In this document: piece by piece, positions 1-11,752 of the stretch
How positions within the stretch are numbered: the stretch's first letter is position 1
How the letters are laid out: each line of letters begins with the position of its first letter
DNA from: Sipunculus nudus
Taxonomy: Eukaryota; Annelida; Sipuncula; Golfingiida; Sipunculidae
Direction of reading: 5' to 3'
DNA: 64,000 nucleotides
Assembly: GCA_026874595.1 (NCBI GenBank)
Contig: CM049312.1
Location: 50,473,429 to 50,537,428, forward strand
The notes under the pieces: model-generated
The model's input: the letters and a program-made list of their open reading frames with translations, nothing else
Databases searched by the model: none
What the model was told of the DNA's origin: nothing
Program-made: the position numbers and the translations under genes

Positions 1-2300
1 GGTCAAGATCATTGAAAATCTTTGAAACATTATTTTCCTCATAACCTGGTCAAAATGGCCATATCAACCTCATTCTAAGGTCATTTTGTTCGTCTCTCCC
101 TTACCCATACCATGGTATAATCAACCTTTGTTGACCATGTGTCACCTTGTCAGAATGTCTGTCTGTTTTTCTGCTGTTGTCAATATGGTCAACGGCCTTG
201 ATGATGTCAATGACATTTAGCACACTTCAGGCCACAATTTCGCCACAATAACCTTGAAACTTTCAGAGATGATGGAAATCTAAACTTCTAGGTGCCCTAT
301 TGTTTTTGGTCAATATAGGTCGAAGGTCAAGGTCAAGATCATTGAAAAACTTTGAAACGTTATTTCCTCATAACTTGGTCAAAAATGGCCGTATCAACCT
401 CATTCTAAGGTCATTTTGTTCGTCTCTCCCTTACCCATACCATGGTATGATCAACCTTTGTTGACCTTGTGTCACCTTGTTAGAATGTCTGTTCTTCTGC
501 TGTTGTCAATATGGTCAACAGCCTTGATGGTGTCAATGACGTTTAGCACACTTCAGGCCACAATTTCGCCACAATAACTTTGAAACTTTAAGAGATGATG
601 GAAATCTAAACTTCTTTGTACCCTATTGTTTTTCGTCAATATAGGTCCAAGGTCAAGGACAAGATCATTGAAAAACTTTGAAACGTTATTTTCCTAATAA
701 CTTGGTAAAAAATAGCCGTATCAACCCCATTCTAAGGTCATTTTGTTCGTTTTTCCCCTTCCCCATACCATGGTATGATCAACCTTTGTTGACCATGTGT
801 CACCTTGTCAGTATGTCTATTTGTTCCTCTGTTGTTGTCAATTTTGTCATTGGCCTTGATGTTCTCTCCGACATATAGCACATTACAAGCCACAATTTTG
901 CAGCATTCACCTTGAAACTTTTTGAGATGATGTAAAACTAAAATGCTAGGTCCCCTATTGTTTTTCGTCAATATAGGTCAAGGGCAAGGTCATCGAAAAA
1001 CCTCGAAATTTTATTTTCTTCATCACTTGGTCAAATATGGTCGTATCAACCTCATTCTAAGGTCATTTTCCTAGTTTTTTAATTCCTCGTATCATGGCAT
1101 GATCAACGTTTGTTGACCTTGTGTCACCTTGTCAGTATGTCTGTCTGTTCCTCTGTTGTTGTCAATTTGATGTTCTGTCTCACATTTGGCATACTAAAGG
1201 CCACTATTTTGTAACAATCGCTTTTAAACTTTTTAATGAAGTTAATGTCTTCTAAATGTTGAAGTTTGTGGTATTTGATATTAATCGGTCGAAGGTCAAG
1301 GTCATCAAAAAACCTCAGTCATTATTTCCTCATAACTTGGTCAATAATGGTCATAGCCTCATTCTTACCTCATTTTGTTCGTCTTTCCATTCCCCATATC
1401 ATGGTATGATCAACGTTTGTTGACCTTGTGTCACCTTGTCGAATGTCTGTCTGTTCCTCTGTTGTTGGAAATTTGATCAATGGCCTTATTATTCTGTGTG
1501 ACATTTAGCACTCTACAGGCGACAATTTTGCCACAATAACTTAGATACCATCAGAGATGATGGAAAACTAAAGTTTCTAGGAGCCCTATTGTTTATGGTT
1601 AATTTGGGTCAAAGAGAAAGGTCAAGGTCATGGAAAAACCGAGATATTTTATTTTGCTCATAACTTGGTAAAAAAAATGGTCGTATCCTCATTCTTACTT
1701 CATTTTGTTCGTCTTACCTTTTTCTATACATATCATGGCATCATCAACCTTTGTTGACCATGTGTCATCTTGTCAGTATATCTGTCTGTTCCTCTGTTAT
1801 TGGAAATTTGATCAATGGCCTTATTATTCTGTGCGACCTTTAGCGCACTTCAGGCCACAATTATGAAACAATTGCCTTCAAACTTTGAGAACGTCATGTT
1901 AATTTGGGAGGTTTGTTTTTTGGTAAATGGGTGAAAGTCAAAACAAATCTCAAAATTATTTGTCATCATAACTTTGTCAAATATGGTCATATCCAACTCG
2001 AGATTTTGTCTGTCTCTCCATTCCGAATATCATGGCGTGGTCAACCTGTCTTGACCTTGTGTTAGCTTGTCAGTATGTCTGCCGGTTCCCCTCTGGTTGT
2101 CATTTTCCTCAACTACCTTGTTATTCGTCAGACATTTAGGGCAATGAAGGCCACAATTTGCAACAATATCCTTGAAACATATAAAGTTAGTACCTGTCAT
2201 CGCAATATGGAAGCTTTTTCTTCTTAATGCAAATTGGTCAAAGCTCGAGGTCATCCAAAAGGCTGACAATAATATTTTCTTTATTTTGATTAAGATTTTT
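1..2300 (+). repeat. Degenerate ~325 bp tandem repeat, about 7 units
   Basis: The phrase ggtcaaggtcat(t)gaaaaac recurs near 1, 331, 656, 985, 1296, 1620 and 1935. It is followed each time by the same order of words: a ttggtcaaaaatgg block, a cattctaaggtcattttgtt block, ccatggtatgatcaacctttgttgacc, gtcaccttgtcagtatgtctgtctg, a caggccacaatttc block and ccctattgtttttggtcaatatagg. Units drift apart toward the right end. No gene is seen. Short ORFs here are read-through of the repeat. The left edge lies outside the window. Confidence 0.85.
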
Positions 2301-2350
2301 TTTATGTTGCTCATCAAAAATAAGACATTCCTATGGACTGCTCGTCAGTT

Positions 2351-3930
2351 CCTGAGGGATCGATGAATTCATGAATAACAACATTTAAAATGTAATATTT
2401 TATTGCATCGAATCACTGGAAAGGTCACAGTTTACATACATACATACGTATATATTTAATATATAACTATTTCATTTATTGTGATATTGCAACATGTTCT
2501 GATCATCAGTGAAGTATTTATGAGGAAAAAATGGATACTACAAGTTCTTGTGTAAAAAGTCAGTCAGATTTGCAAACTGCAGGTATCCCAGTAAGCAACC
2601 TCGCTTAGCCAGCACTTGTTCAGACATACTGGTATGCCATTGGTTCTTCCCTTACAGACCGACTGTGGTTATTACAGAGTCTGTTAGCTCCAGTTCACAA
2701 ATGATGCAACGTCACTGCACAGAGTGTGACTGGGAAAAGGTTTACAGCTGAAAGGACTGGTAATCTCCGCACCAGTTTCAAGATTCTGGGTGAAATATGA
2801 CGTCACACCACCTAACAGTCTGCGAAATGAGACCACGGCTCCCATGTACCCACCGGCTACTTAAACACGCTGCCCGCATATCAGCCGGGATTGGTTGGTC
2901 GGCTATTGTACAAAGTGCTGAAATCCGAATTCCTTCATCCACCTGGACAGTTTGCTTACTCACTTGTGATAAAAATAACAATCGATGTGACCAATACATA
3001 AATCAGTAAATGTAATGAAATGGTTGGCTAATAACGACAGTTTAGACAAATTTGTTAAGAAAAAGATACAATGGCTTGTGGCAGATAAGCAAAATATGTA
3101 TTTATAAATTGACCCACTTTAAACTACACAATATAACATTGCAGTAGCTGATACTGAAAAATTAAAGAGTCCGTCTCAAATCTCACTACAGTCAGAATGA
3201 ACAGAAATGGTATGCAAATGCCTCTTGACTGTCATAGAACTATACCCTGATCGGATTTCTGTATAGGTATTTACTGAAAACGATAAATACAATATTATTA
3301 TCTTTTACTCCATTTGTCCATAATGTTCCTGTAATTTGCTCCTTAAACTGAATGCAATATATGACGTGGTTTTGTTGCGATGAATATATATCATATATAT
3401 CATATTATACATTATACATCCATATTTGGGTTCCTGTGTGAGTGTGTTTGTTTGACAATCGAATGTGAGACTCAAAACCTTGATCAGTGTACTTGTAGGT
3501 TAATTAAATGTCCCCAGAATAACTTGAACAAAATGAGTCCACCTTTGAAATATTTTCCATAAAGAAGGGACTACACTGCAAAGAACCTCGAGCATGCGTG
3601 CCAGGATGGAATTGTATACACAACAAACAATTTTCTACATCTGCTCTCTTTCAAACGGTGTAAAGATCATATATTGTGAATATTCATGTATTTCTGCTAA
3701 TATGTTTTTTTATATTACAATTCTTCAGATTATAATAAACAAATGTAGTATTACAAACAATGTACTAACTAGTATTACATAAGTATATAGATACGCTGTG
3801 TATTTGTACATGTATTGGTTTTATAAACAATGTAAGTGGATCTAAATATTTAAAATTATATCACTGATCAAAGTATGTTGTACTACTATTTTATATATAC
3901 ATATCTTGACTGAAATAAAGATTGTAACTT
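2351..3930. other. No gene recognised; AT-rich unique-looking DNA
   Basis: Short ORFs of 60-73 codons occur on both strands, but none has a recognisable motif, coding periodicity or neighbour context. Nothing repeated inside the window was seen here. Confidence 0.5.
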
Positions 3931-3959
3931 CCATGGTTGTTGTACATTTAAATATATCC

Positions 3960-4082
3960 TCACTGCCGGCCAATTCCTGTTTTCAGGCCACGTATTTGGA
4001 CGTAATAAAGTATTTCTATTCTATTCTATTATATATACATATATACATATATACATATAAATAAATATATATATATATATAC
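3960..4082 (+). repeat. Retroelement-like 3' tail with AATAAA, TTCTA repeats and TATACA/TA microsatellite
   Basis: AATAAA at 4004-4009 is followed at once by a (TTCTA)n run (4013-4028) and then by TATACA and TA runs to about 4082. Short 5-mer tails of this kind are typical of 3' ends of CR1/L2-type LINEs, but no reverse transcriptase is visible upstream on this strand. The retroelement origin is therefore inference. The simple repeats themselves are directly visible. Confidence 0.4.
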
Positions 4083-4430
4083 ACGTGTGTGTTGGTGTGT
4101 TCGAGGAACAAATATGAAACACGTATATAGCACGTAAAAGGTCAGTTTTTTCCCCCCAAGAAATATTATACAAATCACAGTGACTGTCCATCGTTTTTTT
4201 TTATATTCTATGATGACCACTTGGGTTTTTGTAATACTTCATGACTGTCCACTTTGGTAATGCTCAATTTTCAGGTTTGATTGCGTTTAAAATTCCATTT
4301 TGTACTATATTTTATCAGAATTACAATTCCTAGAGTTGTCTGGTTCCATTTTATCCCCCTTTTCCGTGTAATATATTTTCTTTCATGCATCTTTAAAGAC
4401 AGTACATTTCCTTTTTCAAGCAACGACAAG

Positions 4431-5068
4431 ATATTGCATCCGTCGCGACAGACTTTTCCACATTTAACCATAATCACACGTATGATAATCATTCGTACAC
4501 AAATGCCTTTGAATTGAACTTTATTTTAATCAGATTTCTGGATACGTAACGTTTGTTTGATCAAATATTAATATATATTAACATTTTATATAAATTTTTT
4601 TTAGATTTCATGATCAATAAACATATAAAAATATACTAATACAAACATGAATATAGAAACATAAAAATAATGACAATTAAAATGAAAGCAAAATAAGTGA
4701 TGGCATGATATCTATAATCTAAGATAGTCCATTTATTTTTGAATAAATATATTGCATCCGTCGGAACAGTCTCTTCCACATTTAACCATAATCACAAGTA
4801 TGATAATCATTCGTACTCAAATTCCTTTAAATTGAACTTTATTTTAATTAGCTCTCTGGATCCATAACGTTTGTTTGACCATATATTCAAATGCATTATC
4901 ATTTTTTTTAAATAATGGTTATCGAGATTCCATGATCAATAAAATATATAAAAATATACTAAAACAAATATGAATATGGTAACATATAAAAATAATGGTC
5001 ATTAAAATGAGAGAAAATAAGTGATGGCATGATATATATAATCCAAGATGGTTCATTTATTTTTGAAA
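4431..5068 (-). repeat. ~317 bp tandem duplication of the helentron 3' flank
   Basis: The block starting atattgcatccgtcg occurs at about 4431 and again at about 4748. The rest follows in parallel: ccacatttaaccataatcac, tgataatcattcgta, gtgatggcatgatat and catttatttttgaa. The right copy runs into the last codons and stop of the helentron reading frame at 5053, so the duplicated segment is the element's 3' untranslated region plus its coding end. The left copy shows that element sequence extends to at least 4431. Confidence 0.75.
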
Positions 5069-8000
5069 CTGCATAGTGTTATGTCATGATCAGAGAAGTA
5101 TGCATCATGGACTTCTGCAGTAACTTCGACTGTACCAATATTGTTGTGGTATATATGGTCTATCAGTGTACCTCTATCAGTCGTAGGCTTTCTTACAAAT
5201 TGCTCAAAACCGTATTGCTGCATTAATAGATATAATTTACTTTGTTGCTTCACATTCAAGTCATCATTAAAGTCACCTAATACAAACACTGGCAAATTCG
5301 TTGGAATGGAGGAAATGACAGAACTCAATCTTTGGCAAAAATGTTCGAGGTGGTCGGACGGTTTTCTGTACGCAAGAACAACAATCATTTTGGATTTATC
5401 AACTATCAACTGCACAATTTTACATTGCAATGCCTCACACTTGACAGTTAACTCCTGTGCTTGTAATTTCTGCTTAACACATATCATAACACCATGTAAT
5501 CCACAGTGATTCTGTTCAGATGGTACATTATACCTGAAAATGTCATACTGGTACTTTTCACAAAAAATATCCAGATCATGCTGATCTGTCAAATATGTTT
5601 CCGTGAAACACATCACATCTGTCCGATTGAAAATGCGAGCTTGTCTAGGTGTCAACAGGTCTGGAAACTTGGGAAGGAAATAGCGTATATTCAAATGCCC
5701 AATGATTGTCCACTCATGATTTCGTTGTACAGGATTCATTTCTTCAGTTGGTATTGTATTTTTCCTCATTTCTTCCATTTCATCTTCGATTTTCTTGTTA
5801 GCCTTAATCCCAGCTGCATCAAAGTCTACGATATATAAACCTTCTGATGTCTTCACACGACTGAATGCAACATAAGCTTGTCCTTTTCCAAAACGGTTTG
5901 CCTTTTTCATATTGACAACAATTTTGTCTACTGTAAGACCCTGGCACTTGTGGATGGTCACTGCCCATGCTAGTGTTAATGGAAATTGTCTTCTCGCAAT
6001 CTGAGCTCCCTTTTTGTTTCCTTTCTCGTATCTAGCTTCGTGTCTTTTTATAGGCACTGCATAGGGGTATTCCTGTTTCCAATGACTAGCAGATAATGCT
6101 CCTTTTCCTACAGATTCGTCATCAAATTTCACCAAAATCATTTGAACCATTCGACTGGCATTTGTTACTATCTTTTGTACCGTTCCTATAACACCATTGA
6201 CGAGACCATCAGCTGTATCGACGTTGTACGTAAGCATGACTCTTGCACTAATTGTAAGTACAAGAACCGAATGTAATCCTGCCGTTTCAGATCGCTTTTT
6301 TGACGTGGCCATCTTTTCTATATTCACCTGTCCAGTGCTATCAGTCTTATCATCGGATGCATGAATGTATACCAGATTGTGTTCATTTGGCTCCAATTCT
6401 TTCAATTTCTTCAAATTCCTTTCATCAACGTCACAATTGAATGCAAAAACGTGCAAGGCGTCATCTGGATAATTTGGATCATTTTCCATAATCTTTCGTG
6501 TTTCTAATAATAAAATATCATTTTCAGTATGGTTTCCAGTTCTAATGCGACAAAGCATCTCAGCAAAAGCAAAGTCATCTTTCTGACGCATCACCTCATC
6601 CAATTCATGTAGCTGAAAGTTATCTTTCCAAAGATTACCTTGTAGTCTTTCTACAGGATCTCTCACTGGCTGGTAGATCTGTGACTGTAATACTGGGGGG
6701 AGTTGATACATATCTCCGACTGCCAAGATTGAAACGTTTCCAAATAAAACTGATTCAGCTGAAACACCTTTGATTCTATGCAGACGCTTGTGAATCTTCA
6801 GCAACATATCTGATCCAACCATGGAGATCTCATCAATGATTAATAACTGTAGATTTTCAAGTTTTGACCTGAGTGTGTTCAATTTGTCAAAAGATATATA
6901 ATCACCACCATACTTTTTAGTTTGCATCAATAAAGCAGAATGTAATGTCATTCCACCAATATTAAAAGCAGCGACTCCAGTGGGTGCAGTAAGAAGGACA
7001 GTAATGTCATCAGGACTTATTGTGTTTGACATTCGGAATAGTTTTCTGACGTCAGAGTGTATGAGTTTTATCACATGTGACTTTCCAACACCACCTGGTC
7101 CACTCATGAACACATGATAAGGTTTTACCATTTTCTTTTGTTTCATAGCTAAAACAGCCTCTTTACACCATTTCCTGTTAAAGAATACGATCTGGGCTTG
7201 TTTGTCATTTAACCTGCTTAGCATCTTTCTGTATTCATCATCAGGTAAGATTTGTCTTTCAGCCTCTGTTTCATAGCGCGCAATAATTTCTGAAGCATGA
7301 TCGGACTTTGGGTTTTCGATAAATTCTGCATTGGCATCAAGATCTTGCTGATCAATGTCTCTTTCTACTTCTACACCTTCAACTTCGTCTTGCAAATGAT
7401 TATGTTCAGCACCAGGTGCAATATTTGCCCACGCATGTTCAGGGGGTCCAAACTGTGCATTGTTTTGGATTGCTTGTTCCACAAGTTCTACATTTTCTGC
7501 ATATTTTGCTTCATTTTCAGCTATCAAATCCTGTACATGAAAATAATGCGAGGCAAAATCAGGAAAACCACCCAATATATCAACATCTTCGTTACGCCAT
7601 GGCACATATAGCATTAGCTTTGCTCGATAGAAGTCACTTGCATCTTTTTCAATACTAAACTTGTGAAATCTAATTACTGCTGGGCGTCTTCGTTTGTACA
7701 TGATACCGCTATTGTTATTCAGTTTGATCTCTTTTGGCATTTCTGCTTGACCAACCTCTTGATCATCATCAATATCTAACACAAGTGGTATGCTGTCATT
7801 TTCATCTTCATCCATGTTTCCACACCTGACTTTATAGTTGGAGGCGAAGTCTGCTAGACACAGGTTTTCAATGGAGTTAGGTCTCAATGAGTATCGCTCA
7901 ATAATGTTACTCTGAAAACTGTTTTCTTCTTCGTCTCCTAAATTATTCAGTTCTTTTTGTGGTTTAAGAACAGCTGCTCGTACATCTTTAGCATCTGTTT

Positions 8001-8445
8001 TGACAAATAAAACTTCTCTGCTGAAGTGTTTCATAGACATCGACAATATACGGTAAACAGCTTCTTGAGCACTGACTTCACGGTGATTGAGGAATACTGA
8101 GCCTAAACGTCGAAGCATGCATTTGATGTCTTGGTCCTTGTACTCCTTGCACACTTGTTTAAGCAGTTCCCCAATGCCTTTCTCATTTTTCGTCATATAG
8201 GCAGCAACGTACATAACACATGCGTACGCATCTATGATGTATTGTATGTCCATGTTTGCCTGCCATGCTTTCAGTATCACTGGACTGTATGGATTGATAA
8301 GACTTTCTGCAGGTGACCTCTTTAACACTATCGTTTTGCCTCTTTGTGATACCAATAACTGTTGAACGTATTCTTGCAGTGAAACACGGGCTTTGTCTAG
8401 AATTTGTTTCAGTGTGGCGTTTTGGAGATATCGTTGTCAGACATT
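5053..8445 (-). pseudogene. Helentron Rep tyrosines + PIF1-like helicase + C-terminal endonuclease
   Basis: This is the longest open frame (1,100 codons from a TTG at 8355; the frame is open from about 8440). Residues below are counted from 8355. WQANMDIQYIIDAYACVMYVAAYMTK (31-56) carries the Rep tyrosines Y49 and Y53. The PIF1/RecD-type helicase spans about 380-845: Walker A GPGGVGKS 419-426, Walker B LLIIDEIS 504-511, QLPPV 551-555, TIHKCQGLTVDKI 800-812 and AYVAFSRV 827-834. The endonuclease/exonuclease/phosphatase domain spans about 880-1097: HLNIR 887-891, CFTETYL 916-922, LGDFNDD 1026-1032 and FSDHDITL 1087-1094, so all catalytic blocks are present. The frame ends with TGA at 5053-5055. 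This 3.3 kb part is itself undamaged. The breaks lie upstream. Confidence 0.93.
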
Positions 8446-9179
8446 ACATCTTTCACTTTTTGTAGCACACAGGATGCGCGATCTTTCTTAAACTTTGCCA
8501 TTTCATCATCTGGTTCCTTTGCAATGACTGTTACAGGGCTAGGTGGTCGAGGAAAACTGAATCTACATGATCCTTTCTTCTTGCAATAACTTGAGTGGGT
8601 GTGAGTTTGCAATTCCTTAACAAGCCTTTGGAGAGTCTGATCTTCATCACCAGGTACAGCACACGTAATGTATTTGTCAAGAAATGATGTGACTGCTTCA
8701 TCGGTGTCGGAGTCAATTTTAGGCGCATCTTTCACCCATAAAAGTGTATGTGCATGAGGAGAACCACGAGCTTGAAATTCTATTCGAATTACATAGTCCA
8801 CTATTTCCCCTAGTGGTTGCGCTTTTGATTTCAGAACATCTCGAAACAAGAGTTGTAATCTATACTGAAACTGTCGTGCCGCAGTAACTGGGTTCCTTCT
8901 CAACCATTGTGATCTCTCGGCGAAAGATAACTGTTTTACATCATCATCAGTCAATATAGCCCCATACTGTCTCGCTATTGTTTGAATCACGTCGGGCCAT
9001 TGCATGTCAGCAGCAGATACTGTAAAAAACCATGTTGGTATTCCCAGCTGTCGGACCATGGCTAGAACATCATAAAAAACAGTTTGGAAATAAGCAGGAG
9101 TTCCTCTGACGTTTTTCAACATTCTATAGGCTTGATCTGATTTTACCAAACGTTTCATTTGTTCTACATTTTTTACCAT
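8409..9179 (-). pseudogene. Helentron Rep, HUH nuclease core
   Basis: 256 codons continue Rep after the frameshift. DQAYRMLKNVRGTPAYFQ (about residues 15-32) and GIPTWFFTVSAADMQWPD (46-63) are standard Helitron Rep blocks. EFQARGSPHAHTLLWV (135-149) contains the metal-binding HUH motif as H-A-H at 142-144. A Cys-containing segment, YCKKKGSCRFSFPRPPS, follows. The frame stops at 8409. The continuation lies in a different frame that is open from about 8445 downward (QRYLQNATLKQILDKARVSLQEYVQQLL), so the two overlap by about 35 nt with a 1-nt shift. The HUH motif and its partner tyrosines are therefore encoded in separate frames. Confidence 0.9.
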
Positions 9180-9685
9180 GCCTGCAGTAAGTCGTTTTCC
9201 CTGAAACCGTTTCCCGCTAGCACGTCGAAAATATAGTGGTTAATGTCACCTGTAACTTGCTTAGATTCCGTTGCATATTGTGCACTGAATATGTACTCGA
9301 TCGATCTTGAAAATCTGCCTTCCACATCAAGCAATCTTTGGTTGAAATATTTTCGAGGATTCAAGTGCACAGGTCGCTCAGCTGTCAGAGCATTTGTTCC
9401 ATCAGGATACTTGTCAGGATTTGATAATTCTTCAAAGTTAGGATTACTGAGAAGTGGCATTGGTTTTGCTCCTTCAGCTGGTGCAACACTGATTATTTTA
9501 TTGAGCAATTCTGGATCTTCATTCATCATACTTGTTTCATATGGTAGGCCTCGCACTTTAGAAGCTTCCTCAAATGCATATTCATCCTGTTCTCTTAGGT
9601 CTTCGTCGTCTTCAGAACATGACATGTTTCCATCAACTATATCACAGGCAGTTTGTATGCACTGCGCACCTTTGCTATCGTCTTA
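9173..9685 (-). pseudogene. Helentron Rep, N-terminal half (Helitron_like_N)
   Basis: Downstream of the TAA at 9683-9685 the same frame gives an acidic linker (MSCSEDDEDLREQDEY). It continues with NPDKYPDGTNALTAERP and HLNPRKYFNQRLLDVEGRFSRSIEYIFSAQYATESKQV. The block with YFNQRLL...GRF...EY.F.AQ is the conserved start of the Helitron_like_N domain, just upstream of the HUH nuclease core. The frame closes at 9173 with QAW and a TAA. The remainder of Rep begins seven bases upstream in another frame, so a 1-nt indel has split the domain. Confidence 0.85.
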
Positions 9686-10571
9686 ACAAACACCAGGCTG
9701 ATTCATTTCTACAGCTGTTTCAGTGAAAGGCTCAAATATTACATAATGTGACTGCCCCAAAAGTCCGAGATCAATTTCCTGCATTTCACTACTTGCAAGC
9801 GTTGGATGTATTGTATGCACCATAAGAGCACTTGTCGAGTGGACATTCACTTTCACTGAATACATGTCTGCTAAAGCCTGGAGCACAAGATGATCACCCC
9901 AACTTTGAATTCTCAAGTCATCTATGTATCTTATCCACTGGTTTTCTTTGGGTGTCCCTGTCTGTTATCTGATTCACAAACAAATCTTCAGCAGTAGGCT
10001 GTTCGGTGTCAGCATTTGCACAGTCTTCACTTTCCATTCTATTAGCAACAAATTCAATGTAATTTTCCTTGTTTTCTATCATATAGTCAGCCACTTTGTT
10101 ACGTAAAAGAACGACGTTCGTATCTGTTACACCCAACCTTTCAAGATGGTGCCAAAATGCATAAAACATACAATTTCCATCTCCTGGAACATCAACAATA
10201 TGCATTCTACTCTGACTAGCCATGGTAATCAATTTTTGATGGTCACTTGGACAATCAGTCACAGAAACATGTTCAGTATGGTTTCGCTTTTTATCAATGT
10301 TTCTTCGTCTACGATTTCTTTTCTCTTGACTTTCATGCTCTTTTTCAATTGAATGTTCTTCGTTTGAAAAGACAGCTTTACTTGTCGTTGAAACAGCTTC
10401 CAGAAGTTCACTATCATCATTTCTTGCATCTTCTAGCCAATTTTAATTTATTTCAATATTTGCATAATGTGGATTTTCTTTTTTCAACCATCTGAGAGCA
10501 TTCATCACCACATCAGGTCGAACAGATTCATACATGTAATAAGAAGAGTGTTTCAAACTTCGCTTTAATTT
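9683..10571 (-). pseudogene. Helentron OTU-type cysteine protease segment
   Basis: From about 10571 the frame reads through NALRWLKKENPHYANIEIN, a TAA at 10443-10445, then NWLEDARNDDSELLEAVS and a basic KRNRRRRNIDKKR stretch. The OTU domain starts at about 10230 with VDVPGDGNCMFYAFWHHL: the D-G-N-C block holds the catalytic Asp-side residue and nucleophile Cys. After a 1-nt frame change between about 9950 and 9918 it resumes as WIRYIDDLRIQSWGDHLVL...IDLGLLGQSHYVIFEP, where the His of SHY is the expected catalytic His. OTU domains are deubiquitinase-type proteases. In helentrons their role is unproven. A TAA at 9683-9685 then breaks the link to the Rep part, although the same frame continues across it. 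Confidence 0.85.
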
Positions 10572-11752
10572 CATTCCGACTCTGAAGGTAGTCTTGGAAG
10601 TACCTCACATACCGCATCAACTTTAGCTGGGACATTAACTGCTGGTCCATGAATTCCATGTTGTTTCCCTCTTGGTAAGCCTACCATTTTCATGAAAGCG
10701 ATTCTTTGGCAAACAAGTCTCAGTTCAAGCGCATTTAGATCTGCAAGTTCTTTCGGTGGAACTACTAAAGACAAATTATTTGCTTTCGACTGTGCAGGCA
10801 ATTTTCCTCCTTTTAGTGTCAAGTGGCATGTTCTACATATCCATTCTTCATTGTTGTAAGATGTTTGACGAAATGCAAGTACATTTTGCAACAGAGACTG
10901 TGATATTTTGTTGTACTTCTCCTCTTTCAGATGCACAACTGACGTCCTAAACATCAAGCGATTACAACTACAGCAGACGTAATTTGCAGAATCACGTACC
11001 TTTTCTAAGAATTCCGAAATAACAATTTCATTTTCAGGAACAAGATTACGACATTGATGTCGGTGCTTTCTGGTATAACATGCTGCTTTGCTCAGTCTCT
11101 GTTGAGTTTATGTTTCTGTTTCTTTCGCCCTTAATTCACTTTTACGCCTGGAGTCTAAATAAAGTCTCTCTCTTTTTTCATCACTTTTTTGGGATTGACG
11201 CAATGTATTCTGTCGCTTCCTTTGTGAGTGGACTCTTTTTTGCTTTCTTTCAGGGGTTTCAAGTTCACGTTCCATAAAATGTCTTTCCTGATCTTTGGAC
11301 AGTCTCTCTTGCTTTTTCGCAGGAGTTTCACATCCACGTAATTTACTCTGTCTCTTCGTTTGTGAGCTGACTCTTGCTCGTTTTTCCTCAGGGGTTTCAC
11401 ATTCACGTAATTTACTCTGTCTCTTAGTTTGTGAGCTGACTCTTGCTCGTTTTTCCTCAGGGGTTTCACATTCACGTAATTTACTCTGTCTCTTCGTTTG
11501 TGAGCTGACTCTTGCTCGTTTTTCCTCAGGGGTTTCACATTCACGTAATTTTCTCTGCCTTTTCCGTTGCGAGCCTACTCTTGCTTGCTTTGCCACAGCG
11601 GTTTCACGATCACGTAATTCACTCTGTCGTTTTTTTTGTAAGCAGCGTCTTTCCATTGTTTCTGTTTCAGTTTCTGCTGATCTTTGTTCTCTTTTGTTCA
11701 ACTGATCTGCTTTCTTTTTTTGTTTGTAACTCTTTCTTTTTGTTCTCGGCAT
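10571..11752 (-). pseudogene. Helentron N-terminal part: basic 23-residue repeats and CxxC / DUF6570-like domain
   Basis: ATG at 11750-11752 opens MPRTKRKSYKQKKK, a lysine/arginine-rich start. Then comes a 23-residue repeat (RECETPEEKRARVSS...QSKL), near perfect three times with degenerate copies on both sides. Basic R/E-rich repeats like this are common at the N-terminus of animal Helitron proteins. A TAA at 11108-11110 interrupts the frame, but the same frame continues as TQQRLSKAACYTRKHRHQC. It then gives YVCCSCNRLMFRTSV, CRTCHLTLKGGKLPAQS and VGLPRGKQHG..GPAVNVP, a Cys-pair region with the signature usually annotated as DUF6570 in Helitron-like proteins. The frame ends at 10571, and homologous sequence goes on in another frame (GMKLKRSLKHSSYYMYESVRP). 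The domain's function is unknown. I infer a nucleic-acid-binding role from the Cys pairs. Confidence 0.85.
11331..11550 (-). repeat. 69 bp in-frame repeat inside the helentron N-terminus
   Basis: A 69 bp unit (tttcacattcacgtaattta... on the plus strand) is repeated about three times almost perfectly, with degraded copies to about 11750 and 11230. As 69 is divisible by three, each unit adds the same 23 residues. Confidence 0.85.

Larger units (their letters stand above)
4431..11752 (-). mobile_element. Decayed autonomous helentron (Helitron with OTU and endonuclease domains)
   Basis: Reading on the minus strand, one ancestral protein of about 2,200 residues runs from 11752 to 5053. In order it has a basic repeat N-terminus, a zinc-ribbon/DUF6570-like region, an OTU cysteine protease, a HUH-type Rep nuclease, a PIF1-family helicase and an endonuclease/exonuclease/phosphatase (EN) domain. 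A C-terminal EN together with an OTU domain is the known hallmark of helentrons in animals. Rep nicks and joins single strands and the helicase unwinds during rolling-circle-like transposition. In-frame stops lie at 11108-11110, 10443-10445 and 9683-9685. Frame changes lie near 10571, 9920-9950, 9173-9179 and 8409-8445. With these breaks no full protein can be made, so it is a fossil or a mis-sequenced copy. Element ends were not identified. 4431 and 11752 are minimal limits. Confidence 0.9.
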
